Part shown: piece by piece, positions 32,848 to 42,084 of the stretch
Layout: each line of letters opens with the position of its first letter
Position numbering within the stretch: the stretch's first letter is position 1
Assembly (NCBI RefSeq): GCF_914271485.1
Contig: NZ_CAJZAG010000011.1
Span: 124,001-188,000, forward strand
DNA from: Cupriavidus pampae
GTDB taxonomy: Bacteria; Pseudomonadota; Gammaproteobacteria; Burkholderiales; Burkholderiaceae
Reading direction: 5' to 3'
DNA length: 64,000 nucleotides
Notes under the pieces: model-generated
What the model was told of the DNA's origin: nothing
What the model saw: only the letters and a program-made list of their open reading frames with translations
The model's database searches: none
Made by a program: the position numbers and the translations under genes

Positions 32848-33834
32848 TCAGTTGAGCGTAAGACCCGCCGACGCAATCACCGCCGCGTAGCGCGGCAGGT
32901 CACGCGTCAGCGTGGCATCGAGGTCGCGCGGATTCGACGCGACGACGTTGAAACCCGCTTCCTCGAGTTGTGCGAGCGTCGCCGGCTCGGCCAGTACGGC
33001 GGCGGCGTCACGATAGATGCGCTCGACCACGTCCGACGGCGTCGCCGCGGGCGCAAGCAGGCCCTGCCAGCTTTCGACGGCGAAGTTCTGCACGCCTGCC
33101 TCCGCCATGGTCGGCACCTGTGGCAGCGCTTTCGAGCGATACGGCGTGGTGACCGCCAGCGCGGTGAGCTTGCCCGTGCGCACGTAATCGGTGACGGCGG
33201 CCAGCGTGATCAGCGTGGCATCGATATGGCCCCCGAGCAGATCGAGCGTGGCGGGGCCGCCGCCGGGATAGGGAATGTAGTTGACGCGAATGCCGAGCTG
33301 GCGCGCGAGCATCTCGTGCGCGACATGCGCGATGCCGCCGTTACCGGGCAGCCCCAGCGCGAGTTCGCCCGGCTTGCGCCGCGTGTAGGCCACGTAGTCC
33401 TGGAACGTGCGCACGCCGAGGTCCGGACGCACCACCAGAATCTGCGGACTCACCACAGCCTTGATCACGCCGCGAAATGCGTGATTGGTGTCATACGGCA
33501 GGCGCTTGAACAGCGACGCGTTCAGCGTCACGCCTTCGCCACCGAGCAGCAGCGTGCGGCCATCCGGCGCCGCGCGTGCGACCTGCGCCGCGCCGATCGT
33601 GCCGCTGCCGCCCGCCACGTTCTCGACGATCACGGTTTGATGCCACCGTTCCGCGAGTTTCACGGCGAGGATACGCGCAAGCTTGTCGGCACTGCCGCCG
33701 GCCGAGACCGGCACCACGATGCGCACCGGCTTGCCGTTGTCACCCGCGCCTTGTGCCGCGCATGGCAATGCCGCCGAGCACAGCGCGACGATGGTGGCGA
33801 TACGAAGGGCTTGAAGCAGGGAGCGACGCGGCAT
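32848..33834 (-). CDS. Bug-type (tripartite tricarboxylate transporter family) binding protein
   Basis: 328 residues with a signal peptide (about 1-28). KPVRIVVPVSAGGSADKLARILA, read as two parts, and TVIVENVAGGSGTIGAAQVARA are the ligand-loop motifs of the Bug/TctC family. Bordetella and Cupriavidus have dozens of these, mostly without transporter genes beside them. It starts 102 bp after the rhodanese gene and 40 bp before the ABC binding protein. Ligand unknown. Confidence 0.9.
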   Translation of the reverse strand: MPRRSLLQALRIATIVALCSAALPCAAQGAGDNGKPVRIVVPVSAGGSADKLARILAVKLAERWHQTVIVENVAGGSGTIGAAQVARAAPDGRTLLLGGEGVTLNASLFKRLPYDTNHAFRGVIKAVVSPQILVVRPDLGVRTFQDYVAYTRRKPGELALGLPGNGGIAHVAHEMLARQLGIRVNYIPYPGGGPATLDLLGGHIDATLITLAAVTDYVRTGKLTALAVTTPYRSKALPQVPTMAEAGVQNFAVESWQGLLAPAATPSDVVERIYRDAAAVLAEPATLAQLEEAGFNVVASNPRDLDATLTRDLPRYAAVIASAGLTLN

Positions 33835-33909
33835 GATCGGTTTCGAGAGATGGAACCGACTAGCTTAGTGATCGCCCCGCAGGAATCGAACGAATCTTCC
33901 CGCACATCC

Positions 33910-33921
33910 ATATGCGCGAAA
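33910..33921. promoter_or_regulatory. 12-bp motif ATATGCGCGAAA, copy 1
   Basis: Located in the 102-bp gap ahead of the Bug gene. An identical 12-mer in the same orientation occurs at 35634-35645, between the rhodanese and the TonB-receptor genes. Possibly a shared regulator site. Confidence 0.3.
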
Positions 33922-33936
33922 AACCGTCCGAGCTTA

Positions 33937-35556
33937 TTACGCGTGATCGAGCGCCGGCAGTTTGAACGTCGCCAGTTCCCGCTCGTCGAGTTGCGCGATC
34001 AGGCCGGTCTCCCATGCCAGATAGGCGCGCGCGGCGTCCTTGTTGCCGTCGTGGCGGTCATGCACGAAGAACAGGTAATCGATGCAACGTGCATCGGGCA
34101 GGAAATGCGCGCCCTGCCGCAGCGGCTGTCCCGCCTCCTTCCATGCGCCGATGCCACCGGCCAGCACGCGCACATCCTGATAGCCCAGCGCGTGCAGATC
34201 GCCGATGGCAAGTCGCGCCGCGGCGCCGCTCTTCCTGTCGTCGACCACGATAAGCGTGACGTGTCTGGGCACCTCGGCAAGATCGCGCGCGAGACGCGGA
34301 CGGATCGACCACTTGCTGCCGGCGATATGGCCATCACGGTAGGCCATGCTGTCGCGCAGATCGACGATCTGTGCGGCACTGGCGCCAAGGCTCTCATGAA
34401 GCTCGGCGGGAGAAATCGAGCGCGCGTCATGTGGCGTGGCGCGTGGCCCCGGGCGCGCCGACAGATGCGCCGCTCGCCCTGCTTCCAGCCCGCCTTGCAG
34501 CACCACCGCATCATGTCCCATCTGCCGCAACCAGCTGGCGACGAGCGGTGCGCGCACGCCGTCGGCATCGAACACGATCAACCGCGCGTGGCGCACGCCA
34601 ACGTACTGATCCGTCGCCTGCACGAGCTGGCCGCCCGGCGCATGCTGCGCGCCCGGCAACGTCGCGGCGGCGTGCTCCTGCTCCGTGCGCACATCCAGCA
34701 GGAACGTGGTGCGGGCGCCGTCGGCCAGCCACGCGGCGGCATCGCTTGCAGCGATATGCGGCACCTCGAAGCGTGCCGAGAACGCCTGCACGCCGGTGCG
34801 TGCGCGGCGCACCGATGGCGGCGACACCCGGTCCGGATAGCGCGCCGTACCGCCGTGCTCGAGCACGTGGTCGTTCAGGTACCAGCCCTGTGTGCCGTTC
34901 TCCAGCGCATAGATTGGGTTCTCGACGCCCGCATTGATCAGCGATTGCGCGCCGATGATGCTGCGCGTACGGCCCGCGCAATTGATCACTACCGGCGTAT
35001 CAGGATCGGGCACGATGTCGCGCAGCCGATAGGCAAGTTCACCGTTCGGGCAACAGATCGCACCCGGAATATTCATCTTGCTGAACTCGCTCACAGGCCG
35101 GCCGTCGAGCACGACGGGCGCGTTGGTCGAGCGCTGCATCGCGGCCAATTCGGCAGCCGTCACGCGCGGCGTGCCGAAATGATGCTCGACGAGTTCGCCG
35201 AATACCTTCGATGGCACGTTGACGCCTTTGAACACCGCGAGCCCCGCGGCCTGCCACGCCGGTACGCCGCCCGCGAGCAAGAACACATTCGCGTAGCCCA
35301 GCGCGGCCAGCACGCGCGCCGCGGCGTCGGCCACACCATCGCCATCGTCTACCAGCGCGATGCGGACGGCGGTACGTGGCGCCAGGCGACCGATATCGGC
35401 CTCCAGACGGCTGAATGGCAGCGGTACCGCGAACAGCGGATGCCCCTCGCCGTACTGCCCGTGCTCGCGCACATCGAACAGCGCGAGCTCCTGATCGTCG
35501 TGAACCCACGATTTGAGCGTAGCCGCGTCGATCGCGCGGATGGAAGCATTCGGCAT
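33937..35556 (-). CDS. Four-domain rhodanese (sulfurtransferase) protein
   Basis: 539 residues made of four rhodanese folds. Only the second carries the catalytic cysteine (C193, in VVINCAGRTRSIIGAQ); the others have VDDGD, FDADG and VDDRK in the loop. This is the same pattern and the same order as in the thiol dioxygenase-rhodanese fusion at 21814-24045, including the GTQGW and APGGQLVQATDQYVGVRHAR segments, so the two are paralogues. It lacks the N-terminal dioxygenase. The ATG at 35556 gives the expected N-terminus. It probably mobilises sulfane sulfur in the cytoplasm. Confidence 0.87.
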   Translation of the reverse strand: MPNASIRAIDAATLKSWVHDDQELALFDVREHGQYGEGHPLFAVPLPFSRLEADIGRLAPRTAVRIALVDDGDGVADAAARVLAALGYANVFLLAGGVPAWQAAGLAVFKGVNVPSKVFGELVEHHFGTPRVTAAELAAMQRSTNAPVVLDGRPVSEFSKMNIPGAICCPNGELAYRLRDIVPDPDTPVVINCAGRTRSIIGAQSLINAGVENPIYALENGTQGWYLNDHVLEHGGTARYPDRVSPPSVRRARTGVQAFSARFEVPHIAASDAAAWLADGARTTFLLDVRTEQEHAAATLPGAQHAPGGQLVQATDQYVGVRHARLIVFDADGVRAPLVASWLRQMGHDAVVLQGGLEAGRAAHLSARPGPRATPHDARSISPAELHESLGASAAQIVDLRDSMAYRDGHIAGSKWSIRPRLARDLAEVPRHVTLIVVDDRKSGAAARLAIGDLHALGYQDVRVLAGGIGAWKEAGQPLRQGAHFLPDARCIDYLFFVHDRHDGNKDAARAYLAWETGLIAQLDERELATFKLPALDHA

Positions 35557-35633
35557 GTAGAGAGTTGGCTGAAGGAGAGCGGCCCATTCTAGGGAGGTCC
35601 TCCAGCGCGGCAAAGGTGGCAATTGTCATGCGG

Positions 35634-35645
35634 ATATGCGCGAAA
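35634..35645. promoter_or_regulatory. 12-bp motif ATATGCGCGAAA, copy 2
   Basis: Same sequence and orientation as 33910-33921. Here it is in the divergent region between the rhodanese and the TonB receptor, and overlaps an 8-bp dyad (CATGCGGA at 35627 with TCCGCATG at 35688). Confidence 0.3.
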
Positions 35646-35763
35646 CAGATATGGACGGGTTCCGCGCTGCGGCTTCGTGTCGCATTTTCCGCATGTCCAC
35701 CCATTCATACAATGCGGGCTCCTTCCACCGTGCATCCCACGTCCGCCTGTGTCCTGCCCACCG

Positions 35764-37884
35764 ATGACCGAACTCCGCAAGCATGCGATCGCCTCCGCCA
35801 TCGCGCTACTGTGCCTGCCCGCGCTGGCCCAGCAAACGGCAAGTCCCGAGCACGCGCTGGCACCGGTCACTGTGCAGGCGGATACGGCGCTGACCGTGCT
35901 GCAGGAGCCCGCGGCGGTTGGCTCCAACCTCGGCCTGACGCCGATGGAGACACCGGCTAGCGTGGAAGCGATCATGCGCGAGCAGATCGAGGAGCGCGGC
36001 GATACCTCGATCGTCGAGGCTGTCACGCGCGCGGCCGGCATTTCGAGTCTCGGCCATCCAGGCAACGGTGGCGCCTCGCTGTCGTCGCGTGGCTTTACCG
36101 ATGCCGCGTCGGTCATGCGGCTGTACGATGGGCTGCGTCAGTACGGCGGCATCGGCGTGACCTTTCCGTTCGATACCTGGTCGGTGGAGCGCATCGAAGT
36201 ACTGCGCGGGCCAGCTTCGGTCATCTATGGCGAAGGCGCGATCGGTGGCACCGTCAATATCGTGCCGAGAAAGCCCACGCGCGGTCCGATCGAGAACGAA
36301 GTGCAGGCCACCGTCGGCAGTAACAATACACAGCGCCTTGCCTTCGGCAGCGGTGGCGCGATCAGCGAGAAGTGGTCGTATCGGCTCGACGTCAGCGGCA
36401 ATCGCTCCGACGGCTGGGTCGACTTCGGCAGCTCGCGCGATCTGTCGCTCTCCGGCGCGGTGCAATGGGATCCCAACGCGGACCTGAGCCTCAAGCTCAG
36501 CTACGCGAAGGGATGGCAGGAGCCCGAGCGATACTTTGGCGTGCCGCTCGTGAACGGTGTGCAGGACGACAGCCTGCGCCGCAAGAACTACAACGTGGCG
36601 GACAGCCAGATCAAGTACGACGACGCCTGGACCGAGCTCGCGGCAAAGTGGACGCCGAGCGCAAACTTCACGGTGCAGTCGCGGCTGTACTACGTCGACA
36701 GCAAGCGCCACTGGCGCAATGCCGAGTACTACAACTATCTGCCGGCAAGCGGCATGATCGGCCGCTCGGACTATGTGGAGATCCTCCACGATCAGTGGCA
36801 GGTCGGCAATACCACCAACGTCGTGTACCGTCGTACGCCGTTCGGCATGAAGAACAGTATCTCGGCCGGCTACGACGTCAACCGCGCGGCCTTCCGGCAC
36901 ACCAACAACTCGCCGTACTCGGGCAGTTCGGTGGTAGACCCGTACGTGTTCGATCGCGGTAACTTCATCAACGTGGCCGGTACTTCGCCGCGTTATGACA
37001 ACACCGCCACGCAATACGCGTTCTTCGCCGAAGACCGGCTCGAGATCACCTCGCGCTGGTCGGTACTGGCTGGCCTGCGCTACGACCATGCCGACATCAG
37101 CCGCCATGATCTCGTCATCAACCAGCAGGCCTACGACAAGAGCTTCTCGCACGTGGGCTGGCGCGCGGGCACCGTCTACAACCTGACCGAAAACCTCGCC
37201 GTGTATGCACAGTACTCGGAGGCGGCCGACCCGGTCAGCGCCCTGCTGATGCTATCGCCGGCCAACAGCAATTTCAGCCTGGCCACGGGCCATCAGGTGG
37301 AAGCCGGCGTCAAGCAGAACTTCCTCGACAACAAGGGCGAATGGACGTTTGCCGCCTATCGCATCGTCAAGAAGAACCTCGTTACGCGTGACGTCATCAA
37401 CCCGTCGCTCAGCGTACAAGTCGGTGAACAATCCACCAAAGGTCTGGAAGCAACCGTTGGTGTCGAGTTTCTGCCGGGCTGGCGCGTCGATGCGAATGCC
37501 GCGGTGTTGCAGGCACGTTACGACGACTTCACGGAATCGGTCGGCGGAGCCCCAGTGTCGCGCGCCGGCAATGTCCCCACGGATGTGCCCGAGCGCCTTG
37601 CCAATGCCTGGCTGACATGGCGCTTCCTGCCGGGCTGGACTGTGGGCTCAGGCATCCGCTACGTGGGCCGCCGCTTTGCCGATCGCGCGAACACGCTGGA
37701 GATGCCTGCGTACACCACGACCGACGCGCTGCTGCAATGGCGTCCGCGCCGGGACACGACGCTGTCACTGCGCGGTTACAACATCTTCAACCGTTCGTAC
37801 GTGACCACCGCCTACTACAACCCCACCCAATGGTTGCAGGGTACGGGCCGGCGCTTCGAGTTCACCGTGAACCATCGCTTCTGA
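35764..37884 (+). CDS. TonB-dependent outer-membrane receptor (siderophore type)
   Basis: 706 residues. A short signal peptide ends ALAQQT; the plug domain follows (TPASVEAIMREQIEERG; SSRGFTDAASVMRLYDGLRQYGG, in parts; VERIEVLRGPASVIYGEGAIGGTVNIV) and then a 22-strand barrel ending in FEFTVNHRF with a terminal aromatic residue. The YGEGAIGGTVNIVPRKP motif is typical of the FecA/FhuA-like class. Substrate unknown, probably an iron chelate. The first methionine of the upstream open frame does not give a signal peptide, so 35764 is chosen. Divergent from the rhodanese gene; no clear Fur box seen. Confidence 0.9.
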   Translation: MTELRKHAIASAIALLCLPALAQQTASPEHALAPVTVQADTALTVLQEPAAVGSNLGLTPMETPASVEAIMREQIEERGDTSIVEAVTRAAGISSLGHPGNGGASLSSRGFTDAASVMRLYDGLRQYGGIGVTFPFDTWSVERIEVLRGPASVIYGEGAIGGTVNIVPRKPTRGPIENEVQATVGSNNTQRLAFGSGGAISEKWSYRLDVSGNRSDGWVDFGSSRDLSLSGAVQWDPNADLSLKLSYAKGWQEPERYFGVPLVNGVQDDSLRRKNYNVADSQIKYDDAWTELAAKWTPSANFTVQSRLYYVDSKRHWRNAEYYNYLPASGMIGRSDYVEILHDQWQVGNTTNVVYRRTPFGMKNSISAGYDVNRAAFRHTNNSPYSGSSVVDPYVFDRGNFINVAGTSPRYDNTATQYAFFAEDRLEITSRWSVLAGLRYDHADISRHDLVINQQAYDKSFSHVGWRAGTVYNLTENLAVYAQYSEAADPVSALLMLSPANSNFSLATGHQVEAGVKQNFLDNKGEWTFAAYRIVKKNLVTRDVINPSLSVQVGEQSTKGLEATVGVEFLPGWRVDANAAVLQARYDDFTESVGGAPVSRAGNVPTDVPERLANAWLTWRFLPGWTVGSGIRYVGRRFADRANTLEMPAYTTTDALLQWRPRRDTTLSLRGYNIFNRSYVTTAYYNPTQWLQGTGRRFEFTVNHRF

Positions 37885-37967
37885 TTCGCGACACGGTTTC
37901 ACTTTCGCCGCGTATTTTTATGCGCGCGGCTGCCTTTCCATTTCGCATCATCTAGACTCGATCCGTC

Positions 37968-37985
37968 CATTCGGCATACCGAATG
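37968..37985. promoter_or_regulatory. 18-bp palindrome upstream of the isochorismatase gene
   Basis: CATTCGGCATACCGAATG: perfect 7-bp arms around CATA, 27 bp before the start codon. The central GGCATACC resembles GntR-type (FadR subgroup) operators. A repressor bound here would block the isochorismatase-dehydrogenase pair. Confidence 0.45.
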
Positions 37986-38012
37986 CGTGAGCAATGTCGT
38001 AGGGAGAGCGAA

Positions 38013-38639
38013 ATGGCAGATCCTGTGTATCGAGCGGAGCGCTGCGGCCTGTTGCTGGTCGATCCGTACAACGACTTTCTGTCGCACGGCGGCAAAGTGT
38101 TTCCCATGATCGAGGCGGTCGCGAACGAGGTAGGGCTGCTCGACAACATGCGCGCGGTGGTCGCCGCAGTACGCAAGGCCGGGATTCAGGTTTTCTACGT
38201 GCCGCACCGTCGCTGGCAGCCTGGCGATTACGAGAACTGGGATCATCCGAATCCCACGCAGGTGGCGATCGAGGACCGGCATACCTTCGCGGTGGGCACA
38301 TGGGGTGGCGAATGGCATCCCGACTTCGTGCCGCGGCCCGAGGACATCATGATCAAGGAGCATTGGGCGCAAAGCGGCTTTGCCAATACCGACCTCGACT
38401 TCCAGCTGAAACAACAGGGCGTCACGCACGTGATGGTCATCGGACTGCTGGCGAATACCTGCATCGAATCGACCAGCCGTTTTGCCATGGAGCTCGGCTA
38501 CCACGTGACGCTGGTGCGCGATGCCACCGCCGCGTTCAGCAAGGAAATGATGCATGCCGCGCACGAGCTCAACGGTCCGACCTTCGCGCACGCGATTCTG
38601 ACCGCTGCGGAACTCACTGCCACGCTTGGGAGGCTTTGA
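38013..38639 (+). CDS. Isochorismatase-family cysteine hydrolase
   Basis: 208 residues. LLLVDPYNDFL supplies the catalytic aspartate, IMIKEHWAQSGF the lysine, and LLANTCIESTSRFAMELGY the nucleophilic cysteine (C150). The triad marks an amidase or ureidohydrolase-type member, not true isochorismatase. A GGGAG site precedes the ATG. Its stop overlaps the start of the dehydrogenase by one base (TGATG). Confidence 0.87.
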   Translation: MADPVYRAERCGLLLVDPYNDFLSHGGKVFPMIEAVANEVGLLDNMRAVVAAVRKAGIQVFYVPHRRWQPGDYENWDHPNPTQVAIEDRHTFAVGTWGGEWHPDFVPRPEDIMIKEHWAQSGFANTDLDFQLKQQGVTHVMVIGLLANTCIESTSRFAMELGYHVTLVRDATAAFSKEMMHAAHELNGPTFAHAILTAAELTATLGRL

Positions 38640-40216
38640 TGGAACTGACCGGTCATATGCTTATCGGCGCGGAAGATGTCGCCGCCACCGCGGGTTCGAT
38701 GAAGGCCCTCAATCCGGCGACCAACCAGGAAATCGAGCCAGCGTTCGCATTTGGCGGGGCAGCGGAAGTGGACCGGGCCGCCCAGCTCGCCGATGACGCG
38801 TTCGAGAGCTATCACGCGACGAGTCTGGCGGAGCGCGCGGCGTTCCTGGAACGCATCGCTGCCGGGCTCGAGGCCGTCTCGCCGGAGCTTGCCGAGCGCA
38901 CATCGCTCGAAACCGGCTTCTCGGCGGCGCAACTGCAGGTGGAGATCGCGAAGTCGGTGACGCAGTTCCGGCAGTTTGCCGAAGTCGTGCGGCAGGGACG
39001 CTTCCGCCAGGCGGCGATCGATCCCGCGCAGCCCGATCGTCAGCCGCGCGCACGCATGGATCATCGACTGCAGAAGATCGCGATCGGTCCCGTGGCGATT
39101 TTCGGCGCGAGCAATTTCCCGATTTCCTATTCGGTGGCGGGGGGCGATACCGCTTCCGCGCTGGCCGCCGGCTGTCCGGTCATTCTCAAGGCGCACAACG
39201 CGCATCCTGGTGCCTCGGAGATCGAGGGCCGCGTGATTCGCGGCGCGATCGAGGACACCGGACTGCATGAAGGCGTGTTCTCGCTGGTGCGCGGCGGCGG
39301 CAACGAGATCGGCGAGGCATTGGTCGCGCATCCACTGATCAAGGGTGTCACCTTCACGGGCTCCGAGGTTGGCGGCATGGCCCTGTTCCACCGCGCACAG
39401 CAACGTCCCGATCCGATCCCTGTCTTCACGGAGATGACGAGCGTCAATCCAACCTTCGTGCTGCCGGCGGCACTGGCCGCGCGCGGGCACGACATTGGCG
39501 ATGGCTATGCCGAACGCATGCTGGTGAATGTCGGCCAGGCCTGCCTGAAGCCCGCCATCGTGTTGGCCATTCACGGGCCCGGCTACGACGCCATGAAGCA
39601 GGCGATGACCGCGCGCGTACAGGCGATGCCGGCACGCACAATGCTGACGCCGGGCATCAACACCGCGTATCGCCGCAATCTCGAACGTCTGGCCAATGCC
39701 GGTGCCGAGCGTATTGCGGCCGGTGGCGATCCACAGGGCGCCTGGGACGGTCAGGCAATGTTGTTCGAAGTCGATGGCACGCGCGCACTCGAGGAAGCTT
39801 CGCTGTCGGAGGAGGTGTTCGGGCCCGCCGCGCTGCTGATGCGTGTCAAGGACGAAGCACAGCTGTTCGCGCTGGCGCGGCAGTTTCGCGGGCAGTTGTC
39901 GGCGACGCTGCAGATCGACGCGGACGACTACGCGCTGGCGCGCCGGCTGGTGCCGATTCTCGAACGTCGCACTGGACGCATCGTGATCAATGCGTTTTCG
40001 CATCCGCAGGAGGTCTCGTACGCATCGATCCATGGCGGACCGTTCCCGGCCACATCGGACAGTCGCTTCACCTCGGTGGGCATGACTGCTATCGAGCGAT
40101 TCCTGCGGCCGGTCTGCTATCAGGGGTTTCCAGACGCGCTGTTGCCTGAAGCGCTCCGACATGCCAACCCGGCTGGCATCTGGCGGCTGACCGATGGTGA
40201 GCTGTCGAGGGCCTGA
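38639..40216 (+). CDS. 2,5-dioxovalerate (alpha-ketoglutaric semialdehyde) dehydrogenase-type ALDH
   Basis: 525 residues, the length of the long KGSADH subgroup. VAIFGASNFPISYSVAGGDTAS (two parts), KGVTFTGSEVGG, the general base E265 (FTEMTSVNP) and the catalytic cysteine C302 (NVGQACLKPA) are in place. The conventional GQFCT is altered to GQACL. KGSADH enzymes end pathways for sugar acids or hydroxyproline by forming 2-oxoglutarate. Coupled to the amidase-like gene upstream, which suggests that the substrate arises from an amide or ureide. Confidence 0.85.
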   Translation: MELTGHMLIGAEDVAATAGSMKALNPATNQEIEPAFAFGGAAEVDRAAQLADDAFESYHATSLAERAAFLERIAAGLEAVSPELAERTSLETGFSAAQLQVEIAKSVTQFRQFAEVVRQGRFRQAAIDPAQPDRQPRARMDHRLQKIAIGPVAIFGASNFPISYSVAGGDTASALAAGCPVILKAHNAHPGASEIEGRVIRGAIEDTGLHEGVFSLVRGGGNEIGEALVAHPLIKGVTFTGSEVGGMALFHRAQQRPDPIPVFTEMTSVNPTFVLPAALAARGHDIGDGYAERMLVNVGQACLKPAIVLAIHGPGYDAMKQAMTARVQAMPARTMLTPGINTAYRRNLERLANAGAERIAAGGDPQGAWDGQAMLFEVDGTRALEEASLSEEVFGPAALLMRVKDEAQLFALARQFRGQLSATLQIDADDYALARRLVPILERRTGRIVINAFSHPQEVSYASIHGGPFPATSDSRFTSVGMTAIERFLRPVCYQGFPDALLPEALRHANPAGIWRLTDGELSRA

Positions 40217-40264
40217 TTGGCGAACGTAGTGCATTGCCTCCTTCCCTGCCCTCAGGAGCCTGCC

Positions 40265-41608
40265 ATGGATAACAACAACAAACTGCCCAGCGTGCCCGGG
40301 ATCCCTTCTCGCCGTCCTTTCTTCCGGCGCTTTCTCGGTACATCGGCGGCCGCGCTGGCCGCCACCTCGCTGAGCGAGCACGCGCTGGCCGAGGTGCCGA
40401 TCGTGGATATCGGCAAGCCTCCGGGCGGCGACAAGAGTGCCATCCGGACGCTGCGCGTGCGCGTACCCGAGGCGGACCTCGCCGATCTGCGCAAGCGCGT
40501 CAAGGCCACGCGCTGGCCCGAACGCGAGACCGTCAACGACGCCTCGCAGGGTGTGCAGCTGGCGACCATGCAGAGCGTCGCGCGCTATTGGGGCGCGGGT
40601 TACGACTGGCGACGCATGGAGGCAAAGCTCAACGCCGTGCCGCAGTTCGTTACCGAGATCGACGGGCTCGACATTCACTTTATCCACGTGCGCTCGAAGC
40701 AGAAGGATGCGCTGCCGTTGATCGTCACGCACGGGTGGCCCGGTTCGATCATCGAGCAGATGAAGATCATCGAGCCCCTCACCAATCCAACCGCGCATGG
40801 CGGCACCGCGGCGGATGCGTTCGATCTCGTAATTCCATCACTGCCGGGTTATGGCTTCTCGGGCAAGCCGACGGCAACCGGCTGGGATCCTCAACGCACC
40901 GCGCGCGCGTGGGTCACGTTGATGAAGCGGCTGGGCTATACGCGCTACGTGGCGCAGGGTGGCGACTGGGGCAACGCTGTGACCGAACAGATGGCGGTGC
41001 TGAAGCCGCCGGAGCTACTCGGCATCCACACCAATATGCCCGCGACCGTGCCTGACAACATTGCGCGCGCGCTCAAGTTTGGCGAGCCGGCGCCAGCAGG
41101 GCTGTCGGCCGACGAGAAGAACGCATTCGATCAACTCGACGACTTCTACAAGCACGGGCTGGGCTATGCGCTGGAGATGGCGAATCGCCCGCAGACGCTG
41201 TATGCGCTCGAGGATTCGCCAATCGGACTTGCAGCATGGATGATCGATCACGACGCGCGCAGCCAGGCCTTGATCGCGCGTGTGTTTGCGGGCACAAAGG
41301 AAGGTCTGACGCGCGACGATATCCTCGACAACGCTACGCTGTACTGGCTGACCGGCACCGGCGTATCGTCGGCGCGTCTGTACTGGGAGAACAAGCTCAA
41401 CTTTTTCGAGCCGAAGCACATCGCGATTCCGGTGGCCGTGAGCGTGTTCCCCGACGAGATCTACGCCGCGCCGCAAAGCTGGGCCGAGAAGGCCTATCCG
41501 AAGCTGATCCACTTCAACAAGATGCCCAAGGGCGGGCACTTCGCGGCATGGGAACAACCGATGGCCTTCACCGAGGAGCTGCGCGTGAGCTTTCGCACGT
41601 TGCGCTGA
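40265..41608 (+). CDS. Epoxide hydrolase-like alpha/beta hydrolase, Tat-exported
   Basis: 447 residues. The N-terminus SRRPFFRRFLG matches a twin-arginine signal, with cleavage probably after EHALA. The mature part begins with the EHN domain (IRTLRVRVPEADLADLRKRV) and has the oxyanion motif THGWPGS, the nucleophile D234 (AQGGDWGNAV) and the histidine in KGGHFAAWEQP. It probably opens an epoxide in the periplasm. Exported epoxide hydrolases of this group are common in Burkholderiaceae. It lies 48 bp after the dehydrogenase gene. Confidence 0.87.
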   Translation: MDNNNKLPSVPGIPSRRPFFRRFLGTSAAALAATSLSEHALAEVPIVDIGKPPGGDKSAIRTLRVRVPEADLADLRKRVKATRWPERETVNDASQGVQLATMQSVARYWGAGYDWRRMEAKLNAVPQFVTEIDGLDIHFIHVRSKQKDALPLIVTHGWPGSIIEQMKIIEPLTNPTAHGGTAADAFDLVIPSLPGYGFSGKPTATGWDPQRTARAWVTLMKRLGYTRYVAQGGDWGNAVTEQMAVLKPPELLGIHTNMPATVPDNIARALKFGEPAPAGLSADEKNAFDQLDDFYKHGLGYALEMANRPQTLYALEDSPIGLAAWMIDHDARSQALIARVFAGTKEGLTRDDILDNATLYWLTGTGVSSARLYWENKLNFFEPKHIAIPVAVSVFPDEIYAAPQSWAEKAYPKLIHFNKMPKGGHFAAWEQPMAFTEELRVSFRTLR

Positions 41609-41613
41609 ACCGT

Positions 41614-42063
41614 TCAGTGTCGATGCGGGGCCGCTTTCACGTCGGGTACGGTCACAGTGACGAGCTCGGTGGCCAATATCTTGTGCGTGGGATCGGCCAG
41701 TTCGAGCTTGACGCGATGTGGCCCGGCAGGCAGCCCCACCACGATGATCGGGTCCTCGCTCGTATGCGCCCAGGTGGCTGGGCCATCATCGACGGTCACG
41801 TGCAGATGTCCGATGCGCGGTGACACTTCGCTTGCGGTCTTGCCGAAGACCGGCATCACGCGAAAATGCTCGGTACGGAACTGCACGATCACCACACCGC
41901 GTGCGAGCGGTTCGGGCAATGGCGCGTAGGGCACGAGCCGCGGCGAAGGTTCACTCGCGAGCGGCAGAATGGCGGGCGGTTGTTCATCCACGGGTGACGC
42001 TTGTGCTGGCGGCATCGCGCAGCACAGCGCGGTGATCAACAGGCATCTCGATAGCAGGCGCAT
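41614..42063 (-). CDS. Exported hypothetical protein, DUF6130-like
   Basis: 149 residues with a signal peptide ending PPAQAS. The core has LARGVVIVQFRTEHFRVMPVFG, SPRIGHLHVTVDDGP and IIVVGLPAGPHRVKLELAD (each shown separately), resembling the DUF6130 family as I remember it: small secreted beta-sandwich proteins of unknown role. It ends in a histidine-rich APHRH. Converges with the epoxide hydrolase gene. Confidence 0.6.
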   Translation of the reverse strand: MRLLSRCLLITALCCAMPPAQASPVDEQPPAILPLASEPSPRLVPYAPLPEPLARGVVIVQFRTEHFRVMPVFGKTASEVSPRIGHLHVTVDDGPATWAHTSEDPIIVVGLPAGPHRVKLELADPTHKILATELVTVTVPDVKAAPHRH

Positions 42064-42084
42064 GATAGTTTGTCTCCTCGCTTA

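Noticed and set aside
32488..35592. 1034-codon open frame antisense to the binding proteins and rhodanese
   Set aside because: Codon bias of a shadow frame; covers three genes on the other strand with clear domains.
38498..40798. 766-codon open frame antisense to the dehydrogenase and epoxide hydrolase
   Set aside because: No family motif; the plus-strand genes have intact catalytic residues.
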